Part shown: positions 7,822 through 14,585 of the stretch, piece after piece
Position numbering within the stretch: the stretch's first letter is position 1
Layout: each line of letters starts with the position of its first letter
Assembly (NCBI GenBank): GCA_934597165.1
Contig: CAKTQP010000032.1
Location: 1-23,669 of the forward strand
DNA: 23,669 bases
Reading direction: 5' to 3'
Source: an uncultured Oscillospiraceae bacterium
Lineage (GTDB): Bacteria > Bacillota > Clostridia > Oscillospirales > Oscillospiraceae
The notes under the pieces: model-generated
What the model saw: only the letters and a program-made list of their open reading frames with translations
Told to the model about the DNA's origin: nothing
Databases searched by the model: none
Program-made: the position numbers and the translations under genes

Positions 7822-8700
7822 TTACCTTTCTGCCAGCACCTCTGCGCAGGCCGACGCGCGGTAGGTGGTTACATCTGGAATTGTTTCCCCGTCGATCTGA
7901 AGCGGGGCAGGACGGTCAAATTCCACCGTGATCTCCTGACCTGTCAGAACTTCCACCACATCCGTATGCTTGATATGCTCTCCTTTGAAAATAGAGGGAA
8001 AGACAGCCAAGGCTTTTAGCTTACCGGGACTGCGGAACACCATAACGGATAGCTGCTTCGGCTGCGCAAGACGATCCTGCTGCGGCGTCGGGATCATACC
8101 GCCGCCGTAGTAACGCCCGTTCATGGTCGGAGCCAACCAGACATGCTTGTATGTGTGCTTTACGCCATCCACTGTGACAACGGCGGAGGTGGGTTTATAG
8201 TGGAACAGCAGGCCTTTTATGGCGATGGATGTATAATTGACCGGCTTTGTAGAGCGCTCCCGCTGGCGGTCGCCCTCCAGACAGCAGTAACCGTCAATGC
8301 CATAGCCGATGCCGTTGAGGAAATAACGGCGTGTGCCGTTCACATACACCGACGGCAGCTTTTGAAGGTACTGGTTAATGGGACGAGGCGCGTCACCTGC
8401 TTTTCCTCCAATGTCGGTGAGAAAATTGTTCCCACTGCCGGTAGCAAAGTAATAGATGTTCCGCTCGATGATAAGCGGCGCTGTATCGTTGATAAAGCGG
8501 TTCAACGTCCCGTCGCCGCCCGCGATCACCACACGGTCATCATGAGGGAGCGAGTCGAAAAATCCACCGTAATCGTCGACTTCCGTAATATCTTGGAACA
8601 AAATTTTGTCATCGGGCAATAACGTGGCCAGCCGGTAGGCGGCTTCCTTGCCGCGCCCATTCCCTGCATGGGGATTGTATAAAACATGGTATGTTATCAT
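7822..8700 (-). CDS. Diacylglycerol kinase family lipid kinase (YegS/DgkB-like)
   Basis: The 292-residue protein has the catalytic nucleotide-binding motif GGDGT at residues 61-65 (VVIAGGDGTLNRF), preceded by the N-terminal NPHAGNGRG phosphate-binding loop. It also has the second glycine-rich motif ATGSGNNF, corresponding to GTANDF in related kinases. The family phosphorylates diacylglycerol, sphingoid bases or similar neutral lipids with ATP. Its length is normal for bacterial members. The start overlaps the PlsC stop by 4 bases (ATGA), implying translational coupling. Together with the PAP2-like phosphatase and acyltransferase it could recycle a neutral lipid into a phosphatidate-like intermediate. 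The exact lipid is unknown. Confidence 0.9.
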   Translation of the reverse strand: MITYHVLYNPHAGNGRGKEAAYRLATLLPDDKILFQDITEVDDYGGFFDSLPHDDRVVIAGGDGTLNRFINDTAPLIIERNIYYFATGSGNNFLTDIGGKAGDAPRPINQYLQKLPSVYVNGTRRYFLNGIGYGIDGYCCLEGDRQRERSTKPVNYTSIAIKGLLFHYKPTSAVVTVDGVKHTYKHVWLAPTMNGRYYGGGMIPTPQQDRLAQPKQLSVMVFRSPGKLKALAVFPSIFKGEHIKHTDVVEVLTGQEITVEFDRPAPLQIDGETIPDVTTYRASACAEVLAER

Positions 8701-9539
8701 AGGTTTGTCTCTTTCTCTGTTGGCGTTGTTTGCATGTCTCCCAGCATCAGACTTCGAGCGTAATCGCCAATCTCTCGCGTAGGCAATTTGGAAACAGCGG
8801 AACCCTCCAGCACATCCAATACATCAAACCGGACTATTGTGCGTTTTCGAGCAAAGCGATGCGCGATCAACGCGGTACCGGACGTTTTTACAATTACGAT
8901 AGGCGCGCCTGCGCGTTTTGCAATTTGGAACGCGCCATTGCGGAATGGCAACAGTTCTCCTGTCTTGCTGCGGGTTCCCTCCGGGTAAATACCAAAGGAC
9001 ACAACTCCCTTCTGCAACAGCTTGGCAGCATATTTGATGGTTCCCAGCGCTTCGCGGTTATCCGTCCTGTTGATAGGAAGAAAAAAGCACTTATGTACGA
9101 TGCGTCCAGTGATGGGAATATCAAAAATCTCTGGCTTGGCAATGTAGGCTAAATCCGCCTGCGGACAGGTGGCAATAGCAATGAACGGGTCAAAGTTGGA
9201 GCGGTGATTGGCTACCAGCAGAAACGGGGACAGACCCTCCAGCTTTTCAAGCCCGGTGCATTGAATCTCGACCCGTCCCAGATGCAGAATCAGCCATACC
9301 GTCTGATTCAGCAGCCAACGAAAAAACGGCTCTTTTTTTCGGACAGGCTTGGACTTGTCTACCGTCAGAGAGATCAGGTACAGCAGCAGAAAATATAGCG
9401 CCGTCGCTGCCAGAAACCACCCAAGCCCGATTGGTAACGCCAGAAAGACGTCGTACCAGTTCCGCAGCAAAGCGTGATGAAAAAATGTTCCGATCGTCAT
9501 CGCCACACTGATGGCGACGATCCAAATATAGACGGTCAT
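8697..9539 (-). CDS. 1-acyl-sn-glycerol-3-phosphate acyltransferase (PlsC-like)
   Basis: The ATG at 9539 lies 5 bases after the PAP2-like stop, with AAGAGGA in front; the longer open frame to 9809 overlaps that gene and shows no similarity. The 280-residue protein has two N-terminal membrane helices (about residues 3-20 and 31-58). The acyltransferase domain follows with the HX4D motif NHRSNFD (H112, D117), FFLPINR (block 2) and YPEGTRS (residues 185-191). PlsC-type enzymes acylate lysophosphatidate with acyl-ACP or acyl-CoA. In this operon it may install or exchange an acyl chain on the lipid handled by the radical SAM enzymes, but a housekeeping-like activity is equally possible. Confidence 0.9.
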   Translation of the reverse strand: MTVYIWIVAISVAMTIGTFFHHALLRNWYDVFLALPIGLGWFLAATALYFLLLYLISLTVDKSKPVRKKEPFFRWLLNQTVWLILHLGRVEIQCTGLEKLEGLSPFLLVANHRSNFDPFIAIATCPQADLAYIAKPEIFDIPITGRIVHKCFFLPINRTDNREALGTIKYAAKLLQKGVVSFGIYPEGTRSKTGELLPFRNGAFQIAKRAGAPIVIVKTSGTALIAHRFARKRTIVRFDVLDVLEGSAVSKLPTREIGDYARSLMLGDMQTTPTEKETNL

Positions 9540-9544
9540 AAGCG

Positions 9545-10108
9545 CTATCCTCTTAAAAAGAGCTGAAGAATCAATGTTGCGATAACCGGGTAGCAGCTTC
9601 CCAAAAGAAGCTCTTTGGGTGAATGGCGTCCCAGCTTGACCGAACTGATCCCGACAGGTATCATCAGAAGGAGCCCAAAAAGATACCACGGACTTACCCG
9701 CAGGGCGAGGATCATGACCGGGCCGACCACACCAGCAGCATGGCCGCTGCTCTTTATGTGAAAAACGCAAGAGGACAGCGCAATCAAGACTCCGCAGATC
9801 ACATAGCACAGATACATAAACAGTTCCGTCTTACTGCCGCCAAATGCGATGCAATATACTGCACCAAGGACATATCCAATTACAGAAAAAATGATGGCAA
9901 GTTTTCTTTGCGATTTGCGCCCCTGTTCACGCAGTTCGGGTGAAATACGCCAATACAAATAGGAAATCAATGGAACAACACAGAGCAGCACGATGGCCAT
10001 TTCATGATGCCACGGTGGAATCTGATCGCCTAAAAGCAGAATCAGGAAAAATACCAAAACCTGCGGCAGCGTGATGATGCGAATTACTTTTGCACAGTTT
10101 TCGCTCAT
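9545..10108 (-). CDS. PAP2-superfamily-like membrane phosphatase
   Basis: The ATG at 10108 follows a strong AGGAGGT site. The 187-residue protein has about six hydrophobic segments and two of the three PAP2 signature motifs: KSSGH (motif 2, H123) and LGRHSPKELLLG (motif 3, R161/H162 with E166 where Asp or Val is common). The first motif (KX6RP) is not evident, so either activity or assignment is less certain. PAP2 enzymes remove phosphate from lipid phosphates or isoprenoid diphosphates. The place directly before PlsC and the lipid kinase supports a lipid role. Confidence 0.6.
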   Translation of the reverse strand: MSENCAKVIRIITLPQVLVFFLILLLGDQIPPWHHEMAIVLLCVVPLISYLYWRISPELREQGRKSQRKLAIIFSVIGYVLGAVYCIAFGGSKTELFMYLCYVICGVLIALSSCVFHIKSSGHAAGVVGPVMILALRVSPWYLFGLLLMIPVGISSVKLGRHSPKELLLGSCYPVIATLILQLFLRG

Positions 10109-10128
10109 AGATAACCTCCTGTAAAATA

Positions 10129-10157
10129 CTGCGGCGGGTGGTTATCACCCGCCGCAG
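10129..10157 (-). terminator. Hairpin between degV and PAP2-like gene (attenuator?)
   Basis: A perfect 12-bp GC-rich stem (10129-10140 with 10146-10157, loop GTTAT) lies in the only sizeable gap (106 bases) of the operon. On the minus strand it is followed by AGTATTTTAC, a short T-tract. It could terminate part of the transcripts so the three upstream genes are expressed more strongly, or stabilise a processed end. Confidence 0.5.
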
Positions 10158-10214
10158 CTCCAAGCATCGGACAGGTTGCTTCTGTTTGAATCCGGTATGC
10201 CAAGCCGCCAATCG

Positions 10215-11093
10215 TCACAGCCACACATGACGGCTTCGATCACACGAATCCTTTCTCACAAACAAAATGCCCAATGTATTTGGCCCGCAATGGGAGGTGA
10301 TCGTTGCTCCGGCGGTAGTTTCTAATATTTCCTCAAAATCCGGTGCAATTTCCAGTATCTTATCACGCACCGCTTGGACGGCTTCCGGGCTGCATTTGGT
10401 GTGCGTAATAAAAATGCGGTGCTTATCAATGTCGGTGCGATTCTGGAGACGATCCTCCACATATTGCAGCATGACTTTTTCAATTCTGCCACGGTACTTT
10501 TTACCGGGCGTCATTTTTCCGTCCCGGACCTCGATGCACGGTTTCAGTCGAAGCAGATTTCCGCCAAAAGCACCCAAGGCTGAGCAACGGCCGCCTTTGT
10601 AGAGATAGTCGAGGCTGTCTATGACAAAACTGGCTTCCACCCGTTTCACCATTGCGGAACAGGTTTCCCATATCTCCTGCGCATAGTAGCCGTTTGCTGC
10701 CATTTCCGCTGCATGGAGGACTAACAGCCCTTGTCCGGTCGAAAGATTTCTGGAATCAACAACAAATACATTTCCGACTTCCTTGGCAGCAAGGCAGGCA
10801 TTTTGATACGTGCTGGAAAAGTCACTACTGATGCAGAAATGGACAACACAGCAGCCCTGCTTCGTCCAGCGGTGAAATTCCTTCATGTAGTCCACGCAAT
10901 TTACTGCACTGGTCTGCGGCAGTTTGCCTTCTGAACGAACGTATTCATAAATGTCGTCCGGAGTGATTTCCGTTCCGTCTGCACCGATCTTTTCACCACA
11001 GCAGACCGATAATGGGGTGATAGAAATATCATGTTGCCGCAATAGCTCCGTCGAAAGGTCGCAGGTGCTGTCCGAGGTGATCTTCACAGTCAC
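10215..11093 (-). CDS. DegV family fatty-acid-binding protein
   Basis: The start is GTG at 11093, behind GGAGGTGA; the 292-residue length is normal for the family. It has the DegV signature start 'ITSDSTCDLSTELLRQHDIS', the SSDFSSTYQNA loop corresponding to SS-LSGTYQ in relatives, 'VVDSRNLSTGQGLLV', and a GPNTLGILF segment near the end. DegV/FakB proteins bind a single fatty acid, and FakB members present it to the FakA kinase. No fakA is visible here. In this operon it may present a fatty acid or intermediate to the radical SAM enzymes or PlsC, which is inference. It lies 22 bases after metK. Confidence 0.92.
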   Translation of the reverse strand: MTVKITSDSTCDLSTELLRQHDISITPLSVCCGEKIGADGTEITPDDIYEYVRSEGKLPQTSAVNCVDYMKEFHRWTKQGCCVVHFCISSDFSSTYQNACLAAKEVGNVFVVDSRNLSTGQGLLVLHAAEMAANGYYAQEIWETCSAMVKRVEASFVIDSLDYLYKGGRCSALGAFGGNLLRLKPCIEVRDGKMTPGKKYRGRIEKVMLQYVEDRLQNRTDIDKHRIFITHTKCSPEAVQAVRDKILEIAPDFEEILETTAGATITSHCGPNTLGILFVRKDSCDRSRHVWL

Positions 11094-11115
11094 GAATACG
11101 TCACCTCCGTCCGAT

Positions 11116-12264
11116 TTACAGCTTGATCGTAAGGTCTGTCTGCTCCCACGGCATCAGGCAGGCGTTGCTGCCAAAATGTCCATAGCAGGATACATTGGAG
11201 AAAATGGGCCGTGTCAGTCCGAATCTTTGAATGATAGCGGCGGGACGCATATCCACGCTGTTCCGTATTGCCCGGTTCAGTGTACCTCTGTCCACTTTTT
11301 CCGTTCCGAATGTCTCAATGCGTACCGACATGGGCTCCGCCAGACCAATGGCATAGCTGAGCTGAACTTCACATTGGTCGGCCAAATCCTGTGCCACGAC
11401 ATTCTTGGCGATGTAGCGCGCCATATATGCACCGCTGCGATCCACCTTGGTGGCATCCTTTCCGGAAAAGGCGCCGCCGCCGTGACGGGCATAACCGCCG
11501 TAGGTATCGACGATCAGCTTGCGTCCGGTCAGACCGGAATCAGCCGCCGGGCCGCCGTACACAAACCGTCCGGTGGGATTGACATAGAACTGGGTGTTCT
11601 CATCCAGCAGCTCAGCGGGCAGCACGGCTTCCATCACATGACGGCGCACCTCGGCGCGTACCGCTTCCGTGGAAACCTCCTCCTGATGCTGGGCAGATAC
11701 CAGCACAGATGCAATGCGGACGGGGCGGTCTCCGTCATACTCCACCGTCACCTGCGATTTGCCATCCGGCAGCAGGAACGGCAGCTCACCGGTTCGGCGT
11801 ACTGTTTCCAGCCGCTTGGCCAGTTCATGCGCCAGCTCAATGGGCAGCGGCATCAGACTCTTTGTCTGCTTGCAGGCATAGCCAAACATCATGCCCTGGT
11901 CACCTGCACCGGCATCCAGCTGCTCCGCCTCCCGGCTGCGGGTGATGCCCCGCGCAATGTCGGGTGATTGATGATGCAGATCCACTGTAATGGCGCAGGT
12001 ATCTGCATCAAAGCCGCGCCCCGGCTTCGTATAGCCGATTTCGGCAATGACCTGCTGTGCTACAGCCCGGTAATTGACCTTGGCTTCGCTGGTAATCTCA
12101 CCGAAAATGTGCATCTGGTTTTCGGCACAGGTCACCTCGCAGGCAACACGGGAATCGGGATCCTGCGCCAGCAGTTCGTCCAAAATCTTGTCCGCCACCT
12201 GATCGCAGACCTTGTCCGGATGGCCGCAGGTCACGGACTCCGATGTGAACAGCATTTTATCCAC
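11116..12264 (-). CDS. metK: S-adenosylmethionine synthetase (methionine adenosyltransferase)
   Basis: The GTG start at 12264 is set by GGAGG with an 8-base spacing, 15 bases after the upstream radical SAM gene. The 382-residue protein carries the MetK signatures GHPDK (14-18), GAGDQGMMFGYA (from 119) and GGGAFSGKDATKVDRSGAY. It therefore should make SAM from methionine and ATP. A metK between a radical SAM gene and lipid genes is unusual, because metK is normally a single housekeeping gene. It may be a second, dedicated copy serving the two radical SAM enzymes; whether the genome has another copy cannot be seen here. Confidence 0.95.
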   Translation of the reverse strand: MDKMLFTSESVTCGHPDKVCDQVADKILDELLAQDPDSRVACEVTCAENQMHIFGEITSEAKVNYRAVAQQVIAEIGYTKPGRGFDADTCAITVDLHHQSPDIARGITRSREAEQLDAGAGDQGMMFGYACKQTKSLMPLPIELAHELAKRLETVRRTGELPFLLPDGKSQVTVEYDGDRPVRIASVLVSAQHQEEVSTEAVRAEVRRHVMEAVLPAELLDENTQFYVNPTGRFVYGGPAADSGLTGRKLIVDTYGGYARHGGGAFSGKDATKVDRSGAYMARYIAKNVVAQDLADQCEVQLSYAIGLAEPMSVRIETFGTEKVDRGTLNRAIRNSVDMRPAAIIQRFGLTRPIFSNVSCYGHFGSNACLMPWEQTDLTIKL

Positions 12265-12279
12265 AGTATCGCCTCCTAA

Positions 12280-13665
12280 TTAAGACTTCTTTGCCATCTT
12301 GCCGGTAAGCTGCGTACCTCTCTTATTGGGGAGGGAATTCCAAAGCTCATCCGCGACCGGAGCCCACTTCTCGGCAGCGGGTACACAGCGGTTGCAGTAG
12401 TCGCAAGCGCGTTCCGGGCTTTGCAGATCGGTGGAATGCGCGCCGGATTCGTCCACCATCTGTGTCAGGCGGCCGGGGTTGTCCAGCACAGGACAGGGAC
12501 GCAGCATGTTTTCATTGAACGGCTGATTGCGGCGATAAGCCATAAACAGCGGAGACTGATAGCACTCCAGCAGCGTCTTTTCCTTGATGTTGGAATCAGA
12601 ATAATGAATGAACGCGCAGGGCTCCATATCGCCGTTGGCGTTGATATGACAGTAGCCGCGTCCGCCGGCAATGCAGCCGCCCACAGCGTCGCCGTCGTTC
12701 CAGAAGTCCATGGTGAACAGGGGCTTGGTCTTGCGGAACTTGTGGATCTGGTCATACATGAACTTGCGCTGTTCCGCCGTGGCAATCAGCTCCGGCACAG
12801 CCGCCGCACCAATCGGCATATAGGTGAACAGCCATGCGAACTTTGCACCCATATTGATCATGGAATCAAAGTATTCCTCGCTGCCGATGACCTCCACATT
12901 CTTGCTGGTGTAGCAGCAGGAGATGCCAAACAGGAGCTTCCGGGCCTTCAGACGCTTCATGGCCTCGATGACCTTCTGGTAAGTGCCATTGCCGCGGCGG
13001 AAGTCGGATGCCTCCTCAAAGCCTTCAATACTGATGGCCGGGACGAAATTCTTGACCCGCAGCATCTCGTCGGCAAAGGCATCGTCGATCAGCGTACCGT
13101 TGGTGAATGCGAGGAACGCACAGTCGCTGTGCTTCTCGCAAAGGCGGATCAGATCGGCCTTGCGTACCAGCGGTTCGCCGCCGGAGTAGATGTAAACATA
13201 GGTCCCCAGCTCCTTGCCCTGCCGGATCACATCATCCAGCTGTTCAAAGGTCAGGTTCAGCTTATTGCCGTACTCCGCCGCCCAGCAGCCGGTGCAGTGG
13301 AGGTTGCAGGCGGAAGTAGGATCCATCAGAATTGCCCAAGGAACATTGCACTGATACTTGTCCTGCATTTTCATAGTGGCAGGTGTACCGATCAGCGTAC
13401 CGTTGATTGCAACGGTTTCTACCAGCTTTTTCCGCTGCTCGTCATCGATGTCGGTCCACAGGCTCTTTACCAGCTTCGACCAGTTATTGTTCGGGTCTGC
13501 CAGTGCAGCACGAATTCCTTCGACTTGCGAGGTGATGGCCTGACCACTCTTGTCGTACTTTTCCAGCATATCCAGCAGCTTAGGGATATTTGTGTCGGGG
13601 TCTTTGTCCAGATAACCGTAAACTTGCTTCATGGCAAAGCCTTTTAACACTTCCGAGGCATTCAT
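12280..13665 (-). CDS. Radical SAM enzyme with C-terminal Cys-rich region, paralog 2
   Basis: The first gene of the operon, starting at ATG 13665 behind AAAGGA. The 461-residue protein has CX3CX2C at C120, C124 and C127 (CNLHCTGC), GGEPLVRK, and a C-terminal Cys-rich block (GGCIAGG, YCHINANGDMEPCAF, RPCPVL, CDYCNRC). The Cys block is nearly colinear with that of the paralog at 4118-5497. Their N-terminal about 100 residues differ strongly, and this one ends in a basic tail (LTGKMAKKS). The radical SAM fold call is sure. The reaction is not: relatives act on peptides, cofactors and lipids. The operon context favours modification of a lipid. Confidence 0.9.
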   Translation of the reverse strand: MNASEVLKGFAMKQVYGYLDKDPDTNIPKLLDMLEKYDKSGQAITSQVEGIRAALADPNNNWSKLVKSLWTDIDDEQRKKLVETVAINGTLIGTPATMKMQDKYQCNVPWAILMDPTSACNLHCTGCWAAEYGNKLNLTFEQLDDVIRQGKELGTYVYIYSGGEPLVRKADLIRLCEKHSDCAFLAFTNGTLIDDAFADEMLRVKNFVPAISIEGFEEASDFRRGNGTYQKVIEAMKRLKARKLLFGISCCYTSKNVEVIGSEEYFDSMINMGAKFAWLFTYMPIGAAAVPELIATAEQRKFMYDQIHKFRKTKPLFTMDFWNDGDAVGGCIAGGRGYCHINANGDMEPCAFIHYSDSNIKEKTLLECYQSPLFMAYRRNQPFNENMLRPCPVLDNPGRLTQMVDESGAHSTDLQSPERACDYCNRCVPAAEKWAPVADELWNSLPNKRGTQLTGKMAKKS

Positions 13666-13816
13666 AATAACAGTTCCTTTCTGTTTTGTATTGCTTTAGG
13701 ATATTCTTATCTTAACGAAATCTCCACGCAAAAACTATGGCGGAAAAAGTCGATTCTTCCGAATTTCAGGGGAACCGCATCAATACGCAAATTTGCGCAT
13801 TTTTGAATTTGTGCGC
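13666..13816. other. Promoter region of the lipid operon with palindrome
   Basis: This AT-rich gap holds no gene. It contains a perfect 12-bp palindrome CGCAAATTTGCG at 13786-13797 and a looser pair of TGCGCA arms at 13794-13799 and 13812-13817. These are candidate operator sites for the adjacent TetR regulator. Confidence 0.45.
13703..13731 (-). promoter_or_regulatory. Candidate promoter of the radical SAM/lipid operon
   Basis: On the minus strand TTGCGT (13726-13731) and AAGAAT (13703-13708) are 17 bases apart, about 38 bases upstream of the first ATG. The -35 is identical to that of the tetR promoter. The -10 is weak, as expected for a regulated promoter. Confidence 0.35.
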
Positions 13817-13848
13817 AAAAAAAGGCTGCCCCGTACAGGGCAGCCTTT
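13817..13848 (-). terminator. Intrinsic terminator of the tetR gene
   Basis: A perfect 11-bp stem (13821-13831 with 13838-13848, loop CGTACA) is followed on the minus strand by a run of seven T. It lies just after the TetR stop and implies the downstream radical SAM operon has its own promoter. Confidence 0.85.
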
Positions 13849-13868
13849 GGAAGTATGTATCTCTTTTC

Positions 13869-14417
13869 TCACTCAATATTCTGGACAGCTCCGGCCACAA
13901 AGGTATCAAAAAGACCCCCCAGCCGGTCTACGCTCTCATCAATATCATTCTCCATATTGTTCCAGAAAAACTGCATGACAAAGCCGATATAAGCATAACG
14001 GCAAAAAGATGCGATATTGCGAAGACGATTATCTGAAATCGGGCGTCCCTCTGCCACTTGCTGTACCACCTTCAGGAAAACATCATCGGTCAAAGAAAAG
14101 ATATATCGCTCCAAATGGTCGCGGGAAAGGCCATTAAACACATGATAAACTGTTTTCGGATGGGCTTTGCATTGATGCAGCACAGCTTTGGTGGTGCTTT
14201 TCCATTCAATAGGGGCATTGCTGAGGATAAATGATTCTGCCCTTTCCCGAAACCACGCATCCAACAAAGCATAGATGTCCTGATAATGATAGTAGAACGT
14301 ATTAGGGCTGATACCTGCCCGTTTCACCAGCGCTGCTACGGTAATCTTGTCAAACGGAAGCTCCTCCAGCATTTCTTGAAATGTGGACATGATGAGCTTT
14401 TTTGTATATAAGGCCAT
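13869..14417 (-). CDS. TetR/AcrR family transcriptional regulator
   Basis: The ATG at 14417 is chosen because AGGAGGGG ends about 8 bases before it; an in-frame GTG at 14423 touches the ribosome site. The 182-residue protein has the N-terminal TetR helix-turn-helix ('ITVAALVKRAGISPNTFYYHY', about residues 25-45) and an all-helical C-terminal ligand domain ending near 'LGGLFDTFVAGAV'. The size fits the family. It is the nearest regulator upstream of the lipid operon, read in the same direction but separated by a terminator. It probably controls the operon and itself, sensing a lipid-like ligand; that is inference from TetR biology and position. Confidence 0.9.
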   Translation of the reverse strand: MALYTKKLIMSTFQEMLEELPFDKITVAALVKRAGISPNTFYYHYQDIYALLDAWFRERAESFILSNAPIEWKSTTKAVLHQCKAHPKTVYHVFNGLSRDHLERYIFSLTDDVFLKVVQQVAEGRPISDNRLRNIASFCRYAYIGFVMQFFWNNMENDIDESVDRLGGLFDTFVAGAVQNIE

Positions 14418-14421
14418 ATAC
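14404..14421. promoter_or_regulatory. Inverted repeat over the tetR start (possible operator)
   Basis: GTATAT and ATATAC arms (6 bp) flank a 6-base centre and cover the tetR start codon. It could be an autoregulatory site, but short AT-rich repeats like this also occur by chance. Confidence 0.25.
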
Positions 14422-14464
14422 ACCCCTCCTAAGTATGGGGAATTCTAATTCGTCTCTATGCTGT

Positions 14465-14493
14465 ATTTTACAAGATTTGAGGAGAAAACGCAA
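14465..14493 (-). promoter_or_regulatory. tetR promoter
   Basis: On the minus strand TTGCGT (14488-14493) and TAAAAT (14465-14470) are separated by exactly 17 bases. The predicted start lies near 14458, giving a leader of about 40 bases before the tetR ATG. Confidence 0.6.
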
Positions 14494-14585
14494 GCTTCTC
14501 CAGAATGGAAATGCAGCTTCTTCATTTATTCTGGCACATATAGGTGAAGCTTATCTGCAATTGTCTATTAGCATCAATACTTCTA

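Noticed and set aside
14404..14421. GTATAT/ATATAC repeat as a proven TetR operator.
   Set aside because: Short and AT-rich; listed only as a low-confidence site.
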